64,000 nucleotides of DNA from Sodalis ligni. Lineage in GTDB: Bacteria > Pseudomonadota > Gammaproteobacteria > Enterobacterales > Enterobacteriaceae. The notes under the pieces are model-generated. The model did not search any database. It was not told the origin of the DNA and was given only the letters and a program-made list of their open reading frames with translations. The stretch spans positions 3,534,337 to 3,598,336 of the forward strand of contig NZ_CP075169.1 in the NCBI RefSeq assembly GCF_016865525.2, read 5' to 3'. Below, one piece after another: positions 40,662 through 50,403 of the stretch; positions within the stretch are counted from its first letter, which is position 1, and the number at the start of each line of letters is the position of its first letter. The translations under genes and the position numbers were made by a program.

Positions 40662-42204
40662 GACATTACCCCTGCTGAATCACGTCCCTTAGGCCACAAG
40701 GCCGTCGGCGACGCTGTTATATCCTCGTTAGGCAGATGAACCCTGACTCCGTAGAGGGTACCTGACAATCTGTTGACCCGGGCACCTGAAGCGGAGGGCA
40801 CCGGAGCGCTTTGGCGTTTGGCCGGCGCCGCCGGAAAAGCATTCGGTGCCGGGGGAATGTCCGTGGTTATCCTGGCGCGGGCCGCGGCCCGCGGATTCGC
40901 TGCCGGAACCGTCGGCTGGACCTGCGGCGCCGGCGGATTCGCTGCCGGAACCGTCGGCTGGACCTGCGGCGCCGGCGGATTCGCTGCCGGTGCCGGCGGC
41001 TGGGCCTGCGGCGCCGGCGGATTCGCTGCCGGTGCCGGCGGCTGGGCCTGCGGCGCCGGCGGATTCGCTGCCGGAACCGACGGCTGGGCCTGCGGCACCG
41101 GCGAATTCGCTGCCGGAACCAACGGCTGGGCCTGCGGCGCCGGCGAATTCGCTGCCGGAACCAACGGCTGGGCCTGCGGCGCCGGCGAATTCGCTGCCGG
41201 TGCCGATGGCTGGGTCTGCGGCGCCGGTGCATTGGCTGCCGGCGCCGGCGGCGGACCTGCGGTGCCGGTACATTGGCTTGCGTTGCCGGCGACGCGCCTC
41301 TGCGGGCATCGGCCGCTTCCTTGAGGGCCGGCTGCGCCGAGAGCTCTTTAGATCCGTTTACCTCTACCGCCGGGTTTTGCACATTTTCATGTTCGATCAT
41401 CTCTTCCGTTTGCTTATTCAACACCACCAGGCTGATACGGCGATTTATCGCGGCATAAGGCTGTTTCGGCGCAATGCTCATGGTGGAAGACATCCCCACC
41501 ACCCGCAGAATTTTCCCCTCGGCCAACCCGCCGGAAATCAGTTCACGCCTTGAAGCGTTAGCGCGGTCGGCAGACAATTCCCAGTTGCTGTAACCCCGCT
41601 CGCCGTTAGCGTAAGGGGCGGCATCGGTATGGCCGGAAATGCTGATTTTATTAGGAATATCATTAAGAATGGGGGCAATGCCGCGCAATACATCGCGCAT
41701 ATAGGGCTCTACCAATGCGCTGCCGGTTTCAAACATCGGCCGGTTCTGACTGTCCAGAATCTGTATCTGCAATCCCTCTTGCACCATGTTAATCAGCAAT
41801 TGAGGCCGCAACACCCGCAGGCGCGGATCGGATTCGATAAGTTGATCAAGCCGTTCACGCAGGTGATTGAGCCGCTTCTTTTCCAATTTTTCCATCAGAT
41901 TATCGAGACTCTTGTGCACATCCCCCTGCTGGCGGGTCGGATCGTCGCCACCGCCCGGAATCGGGCTGCTGTCCGTACTGCTTCGCGGGCCGCCGGTCAA
42001 GGCCACATTAAGCGGCGTACGAAAATACTCGGCTATGGTGGTCAATTCCTGCGGACTGGCGATGGACAACAGCCACATCACCAGGAAAAACGCCATCATG
42101 GCGGTCATAAAATCGGCGTAGGCAATCTTCCAGGCCCCGCCATGCTGCGCTTGGCCAGGGGACGACCGGCGTTTGCGTATCACCACTACCGGCTGGTTCT
42201 TCAT
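40658..42204 (-). CDS. motB: Stator protein MotB with repeat tail, frameshifted near the C-terminus
   Basis: The stator subunit. It has a transmembrane helix with the proton-carrying Asp31 ([20 protein letters not shown]) and an OmpA-type peptidoglycan-binding domain ([29 protein letters not shown]). After about residue 300 the frame as given reads Arg-rich nonsense and stops at 40867. Restoring one A near 41252-41253 gives a Pro/Ala/Gln tail of nine 14-residue repeats, then ends GVMS with a stop overlapping the cheA start. The full protein would be about 515 residues against 308 in E. coli. The overlap with cheA is strong evidence that the restored frame is the original. Confidence 0.88.
40893..41270 (-). 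repeat. 42-bp tandem repeats encoding the MotB tail
   Basis: Unit starts recur at 40893 and every 42 bases up to 41187 or 41229 (nine units, the last degenerate). Each encodes a 14-residue unit of the type [14 protein letters not shown]. Differences are mainly at third positions and at two variable residues, as expected for a translated repeat. Confidence 0.88.
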
Positions 42205-43088
42205 GCATCTTCTTCCGCCGCAGCCTTCACCGGCTCTCTGGCATGCCTGACGTGTTCCTCAAGTTCGGTAAACGAAGGACGTTCCGCGGAATAAAGCGTT
42301 TTGCGTCCGAACTCCACCGCAATCTGCGGCGCATAGCCATGTATACTGGAGAGCAAGGTAATCTTGATGCATTGCATCATTTTGGTGGTTTCAGCGCGTT
42401 TTTGCCGTAATAACGACGCCAGGGGCGAAATAAAACCATAAGACAGCAAAATGCCCAAAAACGTCCCCACCATCGCCTGGGCGATTAACGCACCCAGTTC
42501 AATGGCCGAACGATCGGCCGAGGCCAGCGCATGCACCACGCCCAGCACGGCGGCAACGATACCGAACGCCGGTAGCGAATCCCCCATCTGTCCGAGGCTC
42601 CCGGCCGGAATCTCGCACTCATGCTCATAGGTCTCGATTTCCTCATCCATCAGCGATTCGATTTCAAAGGCGTTCATATTGCCGCCAATCATCAGCCGCA
42701 AATAATCAGTAAGGAAATCAACCAGTAGATTATCCATCAGAATACGCGGATAGCGCTTGAATATTTCACTGTTCTGCGGACTGTCGATATCGAATTCCAA
42801 CGCCAACATTCCTTGCTGACGCGATTTCGCCATCAATCGGAACAGCAGCGCCATGAGATCCATGTAAAGAGATTTATTGTATTTTGAGCCGCGGAAAAGG
42901 AGCGGAAGGGCATGAAACGTTGATTTGATCGCTTTCCCATTGTTACCGACGATAAACGAGCCGATTCCCGAGCCTGCGATAATCAAACATTCGGAAGGTT
43001 GATATAGCGCGCCCAAATGACCGCCAACCAAGGCATAACCGCCAAACACCGCGGCAATGACGACTAAGTATCCCAATATCACTAACAC
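42201..43088 (-). CDS. motA: Stator protein MotA
   Basis: A 295-residue protein, exactly the E. coli length, with four transmembrane helices. The torque residues Arg90 and Glu98 are present in the cytoplasmic loop ([17 protein letters not shown]), as are the helix 3 proline regions. With MotB it forms the proton-driven stator. The start is 129 bases after the flhC stop; a possible sigma-28 site lies in that gap. The stop overlaps motB. Confidence 0.96.
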   Translation of the reverse strand: MLVILGYLVVIAAVFGGYALVGGHLGALYQPSECLIIAGSGIGSFIVGNNGKAIKSTFHALPLLFRGSKYNKSLYMDLMALLFRLMAKSRQQGMLALEFDIDSPQNSEIFKRYPRILMDNLLVDFLTDYLRLMIGGNMNAFEIESLMDEEIETYEHECEIPAGSLGQMGDSLPAFGIVAAVLGVVHALASADRSAIELGALIAQAMVGTFLGILLSYGFISPLASLLRQKRAETTKMMQCIKITLLSSIHGYAPQIAVEFGRKTLYSAERPSFTELEEHVRHAREPVKAAAEEDA

Positions 43089-43129
43089 GCCTGATCCCCC
43101 GGTAAAAAGATGTCGGCTAACACGTAGTC

Positions 43130-43155
43130 AAATCGGCCGGAACCGAAAGACGTTA
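43130..43155 (-). promoter_or_regulatory. Possible sigma-28 promoter of motABcheAW
   Basis: Minus strand TAACGTCT, 10 bases, then GCCGATTT. Six of eight match in each half, but the spacer is one base short. Correct position (about 42 bases before motA). A one-base run error would also explain the short spacer. Confidence 0.4.
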
Positions 43156-43217
43156 ACCATGGCGACCTCCTTCCGAGGCGACGCCATGAGTGTTGTCATC
43201 CAGGGAAAACGACCCGT

Positions 43218-43799
43218 TCAGACCGCGCGTATTGCCGGTTCATCCAGCAGCTTGGGGTTAATATCGGCCGTGCTCGGCAAAAGTTTACGTCTTTTTACTG
43301 CTCGTGAAGGGGGCTGGCATAAACTGCAGACAAACCCGTATTCTGGTTGGTGGGCATAGGTGATGAAATGGCCATGGCAATGACTGCATGGCGTCAACTG
43401 CAGCATTCCGCTATCGACAAATCTTACCAGCGTCCAGGCACGGGTCAGCGCCAGCAGCGGCACTTCACCGTCCGCTTGCGGACATTGTTCCAAATACAGG
43501 CGGTAGGCGCCAATGACAGCTTCGACGCCGAGTGACTGACCATTCTGCACCAGAACCTGATAGATATTATAAAACATGGAAGAATGGATATTTTGCTCCC
43601 ATGTCATGAACCAATCCGTTGAAAACGGTAACATTCCCTTGGGCGGCGGGCTCCCGCGCAGTTCTTTATACAATTTGATTAACCGACCGCGACTCAGCTG
43701 CGTCTCGCTTTCCAGCATTTGCAATCTTGCCCCCAGCGTTATCAACTCCATTGCAAGCTGGATATCTTTCGCCTCTTGCACAATACTTTTTCCGACCAT
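43218..43799 (-). CDS. flhC: Flagellar master regulator subunit FlhC
   Basis: A 193-residue DNA-binding subunit of FlhD4C2, very close to E. coli FlhC through [20 protein letters not shown] and [20 protein letters not shown]. The zinc site is intact: two CxxC pairs (CSHC and CSLC). It activates class 2 flagellar operons. It follows flhD; in the sequence as given the extended flhD frame overlaps its first 130 bases. Confidence 0.95.
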   Translation of the reverse strand: MVGKSIVQEAKDIQLAMELITLGARLQMLESETQLSRGRLIKLYKELRGSPPPKGMLPFSTDWFMTWEQNIHSSMFYNIYQVLVQNGQSLGVEAVIGAYRLYLEQCPQADGEVPLLALTRAWTLVRFVDSGMLQLTPCSHCHGHFITYAHQPEYGFVCSLCQPPSRAVKRRKLLPSTADINPKLLDEPAIRAV

Positions 43800-43801
43800 C
43801 G

Positions 43802-44151
43802 CTAAGCCCTTTTTTCGGCATTTGACTTTCTTTCGAGGCCAGCCGTTCTTGTAATTGGCTCGATAATAAAATACCGGTATGTATTTGCTGCAATTCGTCC
43901 ACTCGCGAATCTTGCGTGAGCTGTGTTATGGTTTGATGATCGTTAAAGCGGAACAGGCATAATAACTGATTCGTTTCAGCCAATTTGACCATTTGCGGCA
44001 AAGTCAATTGCAGTAATACATCCGCCATTCTTTCATCTATACCCAAACGGAACATAGCTGATGCTTTTTCTTGATTGATTAGTCGTTGCGCTAATAAAAG
44101 ATACGATAAATTAATATCGTAAACATGCTTGCGTATTTCACTCGTATTCAT
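43802..44151 (-). CDS. flhD: Flagellar master regulator subunit FlhD, C-terminus shifted by one lost A
   Basis: It starts at 44151 with [21 protein letters not shown] and has the conserved [36 protein letters not shown] and [12 protein letters not shown]. The usual ending KKRA-stop is one frame away. The A-run at 43810-43815 (six A on the minus strand) needs a seventh to read PKKRA and stop at 43802 (116 residues, as in E. coli). As written, the frame continues to 43666, adding about 45 residues and running into flhC. The core heterocomplex region is intact in either case. Confidence 0.92.
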
Positions 44152-44389
44152 TTTCCCATCCTCTAGACTATGTTTAAAAACATAACTTGGGTGATAAAAT
44201 ATCGCCCGGTATCCGGGGATCTTTCCCTGGGTGGCTAATGAAAATCAGCGGTACCAGACGATGATTTAATTATCCGGCAAGCCCAACGGCCAATTTTTAA
44301 AGCCAAACCGTTAATAGTCTTCCGAATAAGTTTGCCCACAATCGTCCTGGTTCATTAGGGTTTCTTCCTGAAACATATTTACAATTTAG

Positions 44390-44403
44390 TGAGATTATTC
44401 CTA
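44390..44403 (-). promoter_or_regulatory. RcsAB box of flhDC
   Basis: Minus strand TAGGAATAATCTCA matches 12 of 14 bases of the E. coli flhDC RcsAB box as I recall it (TAGGAAAAATCTTA). Taking the CRP site as -71.5 places a start near 44408, so this box would lie just downstream of it, exactly as in E. coli. A plausible -10 (TAGAGT, 44415-44420) fits too. Confidence 0.65.
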
Positions 44404-44472
44404 ATAGCGCCGCAACTCTAACGCTGAATCCGTCGTTCATACAATCTACCCCCAGGCAAATTTTAGATAAAG

Positions 44473-44488
44473 TGTGATCTACATCACA
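44473..44488. promoter_or_regulatory. CRP site upstream of flhDC
   Basis: TGTGATCTACATCACA is a perfect CRP palindrome (TGTGA-N6-TCACA). It lies about 320 bases before the flhD ATG and about 72 bases before the inferred transcription start, the class I position known for E. coli flhDC. Confidence 0.85.
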
Positions 44489-44564
44489 GAAAATGAGTTC
44501 ACTTGATCAGAATTGCTACTGGTCAGACATGATGGGTGATTAAAAATAAGCACACGACCGGTTT

Positions 44565-44585
44565 AAATGATAATAATTATCATTT
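44565..44585. promoter_or_regulatory. Fur box
   Basis: AAATGATAAT-A-ATTATCATTT is a perfect 21-bp palindrome containing the exact 7-1-7 Fur motif TGATAAT-A-ATTATCA. It lies about 80 bases beyond the CRP site of flhDC. Its target is either flhDC (minus) or something in the unassigned 44.6-45.2 kb stretch (plus). Confidence 0.7.
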
Positions 44586-45295
44586 ACAATGATTTCCTCA
44601 GCGCTTTATGCCAAATTGACGCAAAATGACAGAATATCATTCCTTTATTCAAATTCTCGGCCTAAAATATGTTGTTAAAATGAATTCCCAGCAGATATGC
44701 TGTTTATGGCTGATTTCTACTTTGAATGCATCAATAACATTCATGAAACATATGCTTACGGGCGACAGGAATTGCCCACTGAGAGTTGTACATTTTTTAA
44801 CCGAATTACCAAAAAACGTTAAGACTGTTCATATTCAATCATTATGGTGAAATCAATGGTAAATCAGTGTGTGGAGATAGCGGAGGCGTAATGAATACCA
44901 CGGCAGAAATTAGCTGTGTCACTCTATCATCGGCGTTGATAACCAAAACTTGAGTCAAAAATTGATCAATATTTTAGCAGCGGACAGACAGAAAATTTAA
45001 TTTAGCTTAATTCTTATACCAAAGACGGAATAAAAGAAGGCCTATCGATTGAAATGCGTCAATAGGAGCAAATCCTTGTCATTACTCAACAACCGGATAT
45101 GGATTTATTGGCTAAAGCTTCCCGGAAGCCGGTATGAACGGTATTACAGCGCCTGGAAATGAACACGTAGGCTATGCAGTGAGGGGAATCATTTTACCTT
45201 GCCACAGGCGCCCGGCGGATACGGCGCATACCGCCGTCCTGTAGCCACAGGACGGACGGCACACGGCGAGAAAGCCTCTTTATATAGAAGACACT
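44586..45295. other. Unassigned, possibly decayed stretch between flhDC and otsA
   Basis: About 700 bases with only short frames, the longest being 74 codons at 44626-44850. In E. coli this is where uspC lies, but I find no UspC remnant. A stem-loop of nine perfect pairs (45234-45242 with 45247-45255, loop AGCC) sits next to a GGATACGGCGCATACCGCC palindrome resembling a REP unit, 40-90 bases after otsA. No gene can be supported. Confidence 0.4.
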
Positions 45296-46717
45296 TTATG
45301 CAGGTTTAGGCAGCGACCCTTCTTTCAGCGGCTGCTGTCCGGGCTCAAGCTGGTGCGGTACGGCTTTCAAATCATTCAGGAAGGATTTACGCCAATGGAC
45401 GATATCATTCTTGGTAATGACGTCCATCATCGCCTTATAGCGTTCGATTCTTTCCGCCTGCGGCATACGGAGCGCTTTATCAAGGGCGGAGGCGACACCG
45501 TCGCGATCGTAAGGGTTGACCAGCAAGGCCGACGTCAATTCGTTGGCCGCGCCGGCGAAGCGGGATAAAATCAATACCCCGGGATCGGCGGGGTTCTGGG
45601 AGGCCACATACTCTTTCGCCACCAGATTCATGCCGTCGCGTAAAGGCGTCACCAGTCCGACATCGCAATGCCGAAAAATTTTCATCAGCAGGCTGCGCTC
45701 ATAATGCTGATTCAGGTAAAACAGGGGGGTCCACTCCAGGGTGGAGAAATGACCGTTAATGCGCCCTGCTTCCATCTCCAGCTCGTGGCGGATATCCTGA
45801 TAGGCTTGAACGTCGCCCCGGGAAGTCGGCGCAATTTGGAAGTAGCGTATGTTGCCTCGATGCTGAGGATAATTTTCCAGCAGGGTTTCGTAAGCCTGGA
45901 ATCGCTCCGGCAGGCCCTTCGAGTAGTCAAGCCTGTCGACGCTGATAATCAGCTGCCCGTTGAGCTTATCCCGCAAATGGGCCAGTTTGGGCGGCAGCCG
46001 CCCTTCCGCCAGTTCGCGAATACTGTCCGGCTCGACGCCGATGGGATAAACGCGGACAGTAACAAATTTCCCGTATGCGGAAAATTGATCTTCCCCAAGT
46101 TCTTCCACGTCGGTCACTAACGATAAATTTTCAATAAATGCCAAACGATCGGTTTCGGCCTGGAAACCAATCAGGTCATATTCGCATAACATTTCGAGTA
46201 ATTCTTTACGCGGCGGCAGCGCATTGAATATTTCCGAGGTTGGAAAAGGGATGTGCAGGAAAAAGCCGATACGATTGGTCATGCCTAATTTGCGGCACGC
46301 GGCGGCAAAGGGTAATAAATGATAATCATGGATCCATAAGATATCATCTTTTTTAACCAAAGGTTTTAAACGTCTTGCCAATTTTTCATTAACATGGCAA
46401 TAACCATCGTAATCCTCCCGCTGATATTGCACCAGATCGAGACGGTAATGGAAAGCAGGCCAAATCACCGTATTGGAGAAATTCAAATAATACTGATCGT
46501 ATTCACTCTGCTTGAGACTAAAAGCGGCAAACGAGATATTATCCTGTTGATGATGTTCCAGCGGGAGTTCCTCCTCGCTGATATTCCCATCCCAGCCGAA
46601 CCACAAACCGCCGGCGTCCTTTAATGAATCCATAATGCCAACAGCAAGTCCGCCCGCACTTTCTTTTTTGCCTTCCATGGCGGCAATGCGATTTGAAACG
46701 ACCACTAAGCGACTCAT
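45296..46717 (-). CDS. otsA: Trehalose-6-phosphate synthase OtsA
   Basis: A 473-residue GT20 enzyme (E. coli 474) making trehalose-6-phosphate from UDP-glucose and glucose-6-phosphate. The N-terminal SRLVVVSNRIA and W-GWDGNIS region, DDILWIHDYHLLPFAAACRK, and the nucleotide-sugar site (SVDRLDYSKGLPERFQAYE, then TPLRDGMNLVAKEYVASQ) are intact. The start overlaps the otsB stop. Trehalose protects against osmotic and cold stress; RpoS control is known for otsBA. Confidence 0.96.
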   Translation of the reverse strand: MSRLVVVSNRIAAMEGKKESAGGLAVGIMDSLKDAGGLWFGWDGNISEEELPLEHHQQDNISFAAFSLKQSEYDQYYLNFSNTVIWPAFHYRLDLVQYQREDYDGYCHVNEKLARRLKPLVKKDDILWIHDYHLLPFAAACRKLGMTNRIGFFLHIPFPTSEIFNALPPRKELLEMLCEYDLIGFQAETDRLAFIENLSLVTDVEELGEDQFSAYGKFVTVRVYPIGVEPDSIRELAEGRLPPKLAHLRDKLNGQLIISVDRLDYSKGLPERFQAYETLLENYPQHRGNIRYFQIAPTSRGDVQAYQDIRHELEMEAGRINGHFSTLEWTPLFYLNQHYERSLLMKIFRHCDVGLVTPLRDGMNLVAKEYVASQNPADPGVLILSRFAGAANELTSALLVNPYDRDGVASALDKALRMPQAERIERYKAMMDVITKNDIVHWRKSFLNDLKAVPHQLEPGQQPLKEGSLPKPA

Positions 46718-47502
46718 AAATCCTCCCCAACCGAGATGATGGTTTTAATAGATTGACTCTCTTGTTGTTTTGCCAATGACAACAGCCATTGATGGACTTG
46801 GCCAACATCATCCAAATGATATCGCGCGGTGGTTTCTCCTGGCCCTACCTTGATGGAAACGCCGCCAAGGGCGTTAACCTGCGAAAAACCGGCTTCGTCA
46901 GTGAGATCGTCGCCGATAAAAAGCGGTGTTCGGCCGGCAAAAGGCGCTTCGTGCATAAAAGCGTGAATGGCGGCGCCTTTATCAACACCGCGGGGTTTAA
47001 GTTCGACCACGCATTTTCCCGGCTGCAAGGCGAGTTCCGGGTAGCGTTGGGTAAAGGTTTCAGCCAGAGCCAGTATCTCATCGGCATAAGCCTCAGCCTG
47101 CCGATAGTGCAACGCATATGCCATGCCTTTTCCTTCCACATGGCACCCGGGATAGGCGGCAATGGCCACGTTAAGTTCCGTACCGAGCGTTGCCATTAAC
47201 GCCGGCGATAATTCGGTCCGATGGATATGCCCCCGTGCATCCCGCCGTTCAGCGCCGTGCACTCCCGCGGCGGGACACTTCAGCGGCGCGCACAGCGCAT
47301 CCAGCTCTTCCAAGGCGCGGCCGGAGACCAGCGCTACGGCCCCGCCCGTTAAAGAGAGAAGTTCCATCAATGCCTGCTTGATATCGTTGGGAATGGACAC
47401 CCACTCAGGCCGTTTTTCGATACCGGCGAGCGTGCCGTCCAAATCAAAAAATAGCGCAAATGATTTCAGGGGGATCGGGGGTAATGGTTCACTGTCAGTC
47501 AT
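46714..47502 (-). CDS. otsB: Trehalose-6-phosphate phosphatase OtsB
   Basis: A 262-residue HAD-superfamily phosphatase with the nucleophile motif FFDLDGTLAG, the second motif ALVSGRAL, the lysine-bearing PRGVDKGAAI and the acidic LFIGDDLTDEAGF. It completes trehalose synthesis. First gene of otsBA. Confidence 0.95.
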   Translation of the reverse strand: MTDSEPLPPIPLKSFALFFDLDGTLAGIEKRPEWVSIPNDIKQALMELLSLTGGAVALVSGRALEELDALCAPLKCPAAGVHGAERRDARGHIHRTELSPALMATLGTELNVAIAAYPGCHVEGKGMAYALHYRQAEAYADEILALAETFTQRYPELALQPGKCVVELKPRGVDKGAAIHAFMHEAPFAGRTPLFIGDDLTDEAGFSQVNALGGVSIKVGPGETTARYHLDDVGQVHQWLLSLAKQQESQSIKTIISVGEDL

Positions 47503-48513
47503 ACCTTTTATCCTCGTTTAAAACCGCAAGCGAACAGCGTGCCAAACGCCTCGCGAACAAGCGGACAGCGCTGGTGCACCTCGCTGGATAAGCGCGCAGC
47601 GCTATAGGCGCTTCGCAGATTAATTATTGGCGCGCTATCGTTTTATGCAAACAGCCCGACGGAGATAGGTGAAAAGGTAAGCGGGTAACAAAGGAGTACA
47701 CATGATAAGGGAGTGAATTCTGATAATCGTCATTCTCCTTGAAACAGCGCCGTCATGACGCGAAGCCAGCTTTGAAACCGCTTTCTATCCCGCCTATCCC
47801 TCGGACGGCTAAAGACATTAGTTAGTATAGACAATAATGTAGGGTATGTCATAAATCCCCGCCCTTCACCTTTTAAGCCATCCGGATACTTCAATAATTC
47901 CGATAAGTCCACACAGTTTGTGCCACTTAGCACAGATGATTTGTATGCTATCCACGCTTTAAAAGGAAAAAGATGTTTAAAATTTTGTCATTTTATTTAC
48001 ATATCTGCGTAATAATTAGCCTATGTGGATGTTTATTGAGCAATGGTAAATGATTATCAATACCGTTTGATATGCATTCTTCATTAATAAATTGATAAAT
48101 TTAAAAAACATCCTGTCAAAAGCGTTACAAGCGATTTCCGTTGGACAGATATGTAAAGAAAAGCCCATCTAAAAAGATGAATTTTTCTTATGTTTAGTTA
48201 GATAATTTTATAATATGATTGCATATAAAATCTGCTTGCCTTTACATGAAAAGCGCACGGCTTGATAATTTTCTCGACCCCCTGCCGTCATGAAGAGGTA
48301 GCAAAGGGTAAGTTTCTAAAAGCGCCCACTTCAGACTTAAGTCAAATTTATAGATCTTCTTTTGGGAGACTGATCCCAAAAATGTCGTTGAACTCGCTTA
48401 TAGATTGTTGATAAAACATTGGCTAACTGTGACGCTTTATGAAATTTTCAGGCCAGAGAGAAGCATTTTATCGTTGATTAAAACAGATAAACGAATTTAA
48501 ATGAGGGTGCGCT
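47503..48513. other. Long AT-rich intergenic region
   Basis: About 1 kb between otsB and rcsA, increasingly AT-rich after 47940. Apart from the tiny frame at 47973 I see no supportable gene. A 67-codon minus frame at 47730-47933 has no ribosome binding site or recognisable composition. Promoters of otsBA and rcsA must lie here; I cannot name a clear RcsAB box for rcsA. Confidence 0.35.
47973..48053 (+). CDS. Possible very small lipoprotein-like peptide
   Basis: A 26-codon frame with a good AAAAGGA ribosome binding site and a strongly hydrophobic sequence ending in a lipobox-like SLCGC. It resembles tiny lysis or entericidin-type lipopeptides only in general form. AT-rich surroundings make chance occurrence possible. 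Confidence 0.25.
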   Translation: MFKILSFYLHICVIISLCGCLLSNGK

Positions 48514-49140
48514 ATGCCAACGATCATCATGGATTCATGCAGCTATACCCGCCTCGGTCTAACGGGTTTTCTAACCGATACCGGCGTAAAAAGCGAAATA
48601 TCAACACGGTAAACGACTTCAGCCAGTTGCAAAGCAAATGTGCTCGTATCAAGCCCGATGTGGTTTTGTTAACGAAGAGTGTTTTATTAACGAGCCTGAC
48701 GCCACGGAAAGATCAAAGGGTCATCACCCAGCATCCCGACACGCTGTTTTTCATCTTTATGGCCATGACCAATATTCATTTTGAAGATTTTCTTTTGTGC
48801 GCAAGAACTTGATTATCACCTCCAAGTCCATCAAACCCGAGACGCTGAACTCGCTGATCCTGGGCTGCAGCAAGAACAAAGCGGCGGACAATTCCCATAA
48901 ATCCCGCTGGATCTCAACCCGGTCCGTTTAAGTCAAACCGAGTCAAATATGTTGCGGATGTGGATGTCCGGCCACGATACCATCCAGATTTCCGACAGTA
49001 TGCAAATCAAAGCCAAAACGGTCTCTTCCCATAAAGGCAATATCAAACGGAAAATCAAGACGCATAACAAACAGGTCATCTATCACGTGGTCAGGTTAAC
49101 CGATACCGTCACCAGCGGCATCTATGTCAATGTACGATAG
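48514..49140 (+). pseudogene. rcsA: Capsule activator RcsA, three frameshifts
   Basis: RcsA is a LuxR-type partner of RcsB for capsule genes and repression of flhDC. The start (MPTIIMDSCSYTRLGLTGFL) and the DNA-binding C-terminus ([50 protein letters not shown]) match E. coli RcsA closely. Three one-base losses break the frame: A-run at 48588-48592, G at about 48797 and C at about 48907. Restoring them gives about 209 residues (E. coli 207). GAGGG precedes the ATG. Neighbours dsrB, yodD and yedP are as in E. coli. Real loss or sequencing error. Confidence 0.9.
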
Positions 49141-49176
49141 AGTGCGCCATGACTACCGCTGGCCGATGGGAACTGA

Positions 49177-49210
49177 AAAAAAACCGGTATCCTGTTTAAC
49201 ATGATACCGG
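49177..49210 (-). terminator. Terminator of dsrB
   Basis: The stem CCGGTATC/GATACCGG (49184-49191 with 49203-49210, 11-base loop) is followed on the minus strand by eight T. It lies about 55 bases past the dsrB stop. It also faces the rcsA 3' end. Confidence 0.8.
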
Positions 49211-49263
49211 CCCGTTGTCTTTCCACCTCTTTGCCCTGGTGATCAGGGCGCAGGGGAATCCGT

Positions 49264-49461
49264 TCAGGCATCTCCTGCCAGCTGCTCCACAAAAATGCCA
49301 TCTGGATGGCTGGTTTCATTGAAAAACCAGATCCCGGTGGGATAATCATCCAACGCCACAAGATACATGGTCCCCTCGCTGAACTCTTCAATGGCCAGGA
49401 TGGTTCCTTTTCTGCGCGGTCCGCCGTCGGTTTTGACCGACACCCGATCATGTAATTTCAT
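49264..49461 (-). CDS. dsrB: Small SH3-like protein DsrB
   Basis: A 65-residue protein nearly collinear with E. coli Dsr[34 protein letters not shown] and [17 protein letters not shown]. Function is unknown; in E. coli it is RpoS-dependent. It is convergent with rcsA, as in E. coli, and has its own terminator. Confidence 0.93.
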   Translation of the reverse strand: MKLHDRVSVKTDGGPRRKGTILAIEEFSEGTMYLVALDDYPTGIWFFNETSHPDGIFVEQLAGDA

Positions 49462-49664
49462 GACTTACCTCATAATATGCCAAGTTAATAGTTTAGTACA
49501 AAAGGCCCCGAGCGGTCAGCCGGTGATGGCTTTATACCTGTAAATTCCCGCTTTTTGGCAAAACGGAGATCTCACGCGCAGCGGTCATGCGCCTGCGAGC
49601 CTAGGCGCTATACTTAATAAAGGGAACAATAGGCAAAAATGACAGCTAAGATGAGGAAAATACC

Positions 49665-49898
49665 ATGCCTTTCGCGAAAGAGTATAACCAACATTTGCAG
49701 CGGGAAATCAGCATTGATGTGGATTCATTGCTTAAAGCGGTAAGAGAGGCCGCCGGCCATGATGTGCATGAGCACCAAAGCAACGATCACGCCCATATGG
49801 TGACGGCTGAAGGTAAACGTTATAACAACTATGGCGCATTGGCCGAAGCCTACCATCTGGACATCCGCAACTATACCGTCACGGAAGTTAACCGTTAG
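49665..49898 (+). CDS. yodD: Small stress protein YodD
   Basis: A 77-residue protein matching E. coli YodD in AKEYNQHLQREISIDVDSLL, the histidine-rich middle, and the end LDIRNYTVTEVNR. YodD is known as a peroxide/acid-stress-induced protein of unknown biochemical role. It stands alone with a hairpin about 50 bases downstream. Confidence 0.88.
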   Translation: MPFAKEYNQHLQREISIDVDSLLKAVREAAGHDVHEHQSNDHAHMVTAEGKRYNNYGALAEAYHLDIRNYTVTEVNR

Positions 49899-49948
49899 CG
49901 GTCACCTATGCCCGCTTGCGCCAGGCAACCATGCCCTGGGCAAAAAAA

Positions 49949-49971
49949 TCCCCGGCAAAAAGCTCCGGGGA
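49949..49971. terminator. Stem-loop after yodD
   Basis: TCCCCGG/CCGGGGA (49949-49955 with 49965-49971, nine-base loop) with seven A upstream. The T-run is therefore on the minus strand. It could end leftward transcription or act weakly after yodD. Confidence 0.5.
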
Positions 49972-50403
49972 AACTGCCCGCCGTGCGGGATGATTTTAAA
50001 GTTCGTTACACAAGGAAATCAGATTGCTTTTAATAATAATCAGCCAAGAGGGATTGGCAAGTTTGATTACGCCAGCTACTGAATCGTTTAAGGCTACCAC
50101 TGGAGCGGCAAACGGGAATCAACCTGGCGGAAAGAAAATAAAATACATGTATATCAATGTATAACATTCCCACCATTCTGATTTTTTTCGGTTATCATCC
50201 TGAATAATCATACCGCTCAGGCAATTTATAATTAGGATTTTTCCCAATATTGATTAGATAAAATACAGTATTTCCCAAGCGTCAGGCAAGAAACGTGACC
50301 GGCCCGGCATAATCTCCCATAGTATAGCGAAGCATCGTATATACTCATGAGTAATAGAGGTGACAGAAAGATTGTCACTATTGACGGACAAGGCGGACTC
50401 AAA
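49972..50403. other. Intergenic region, no gene seen
   Basis: About 430 bases between the yodD hairpin and yedP, AT-rich, with no supportable frame or RNA. A 19-codon in-frame extension upstream of yedP (ATG 50347) lacks a ribosome binding site. The A-run hairpin on its left edge points leftward, so an unrecognised minus-strand transcript cannot be excluded. Confidence 0.3.

Noticed and set aside
40773..41553. Several overlapping repeat-rich frames opposite the motB tail
   Set aside because: Repeats of 42 bp keep every frame open. Only the minus-strand Pro/Ala/Gln frame joins MotB and ends at the cheA start.
44626..44850. A 74-codon + strand frame after the Fur box, considered as a ferritin (ftnA/ftnB) or uspC remnant
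   Set aside because: Only a few residues (LTGDRN near the middle) recall ferritin. No metal-site residues line up, composition is AT-rich, and no ribosome binding site is evident.
47730..47933. 67-codon minus-strand frame upstream of otsB
   Set aside because: No ribosome binding site, no recognisable family or hydrophobic pattern, and located where promoters are expected.
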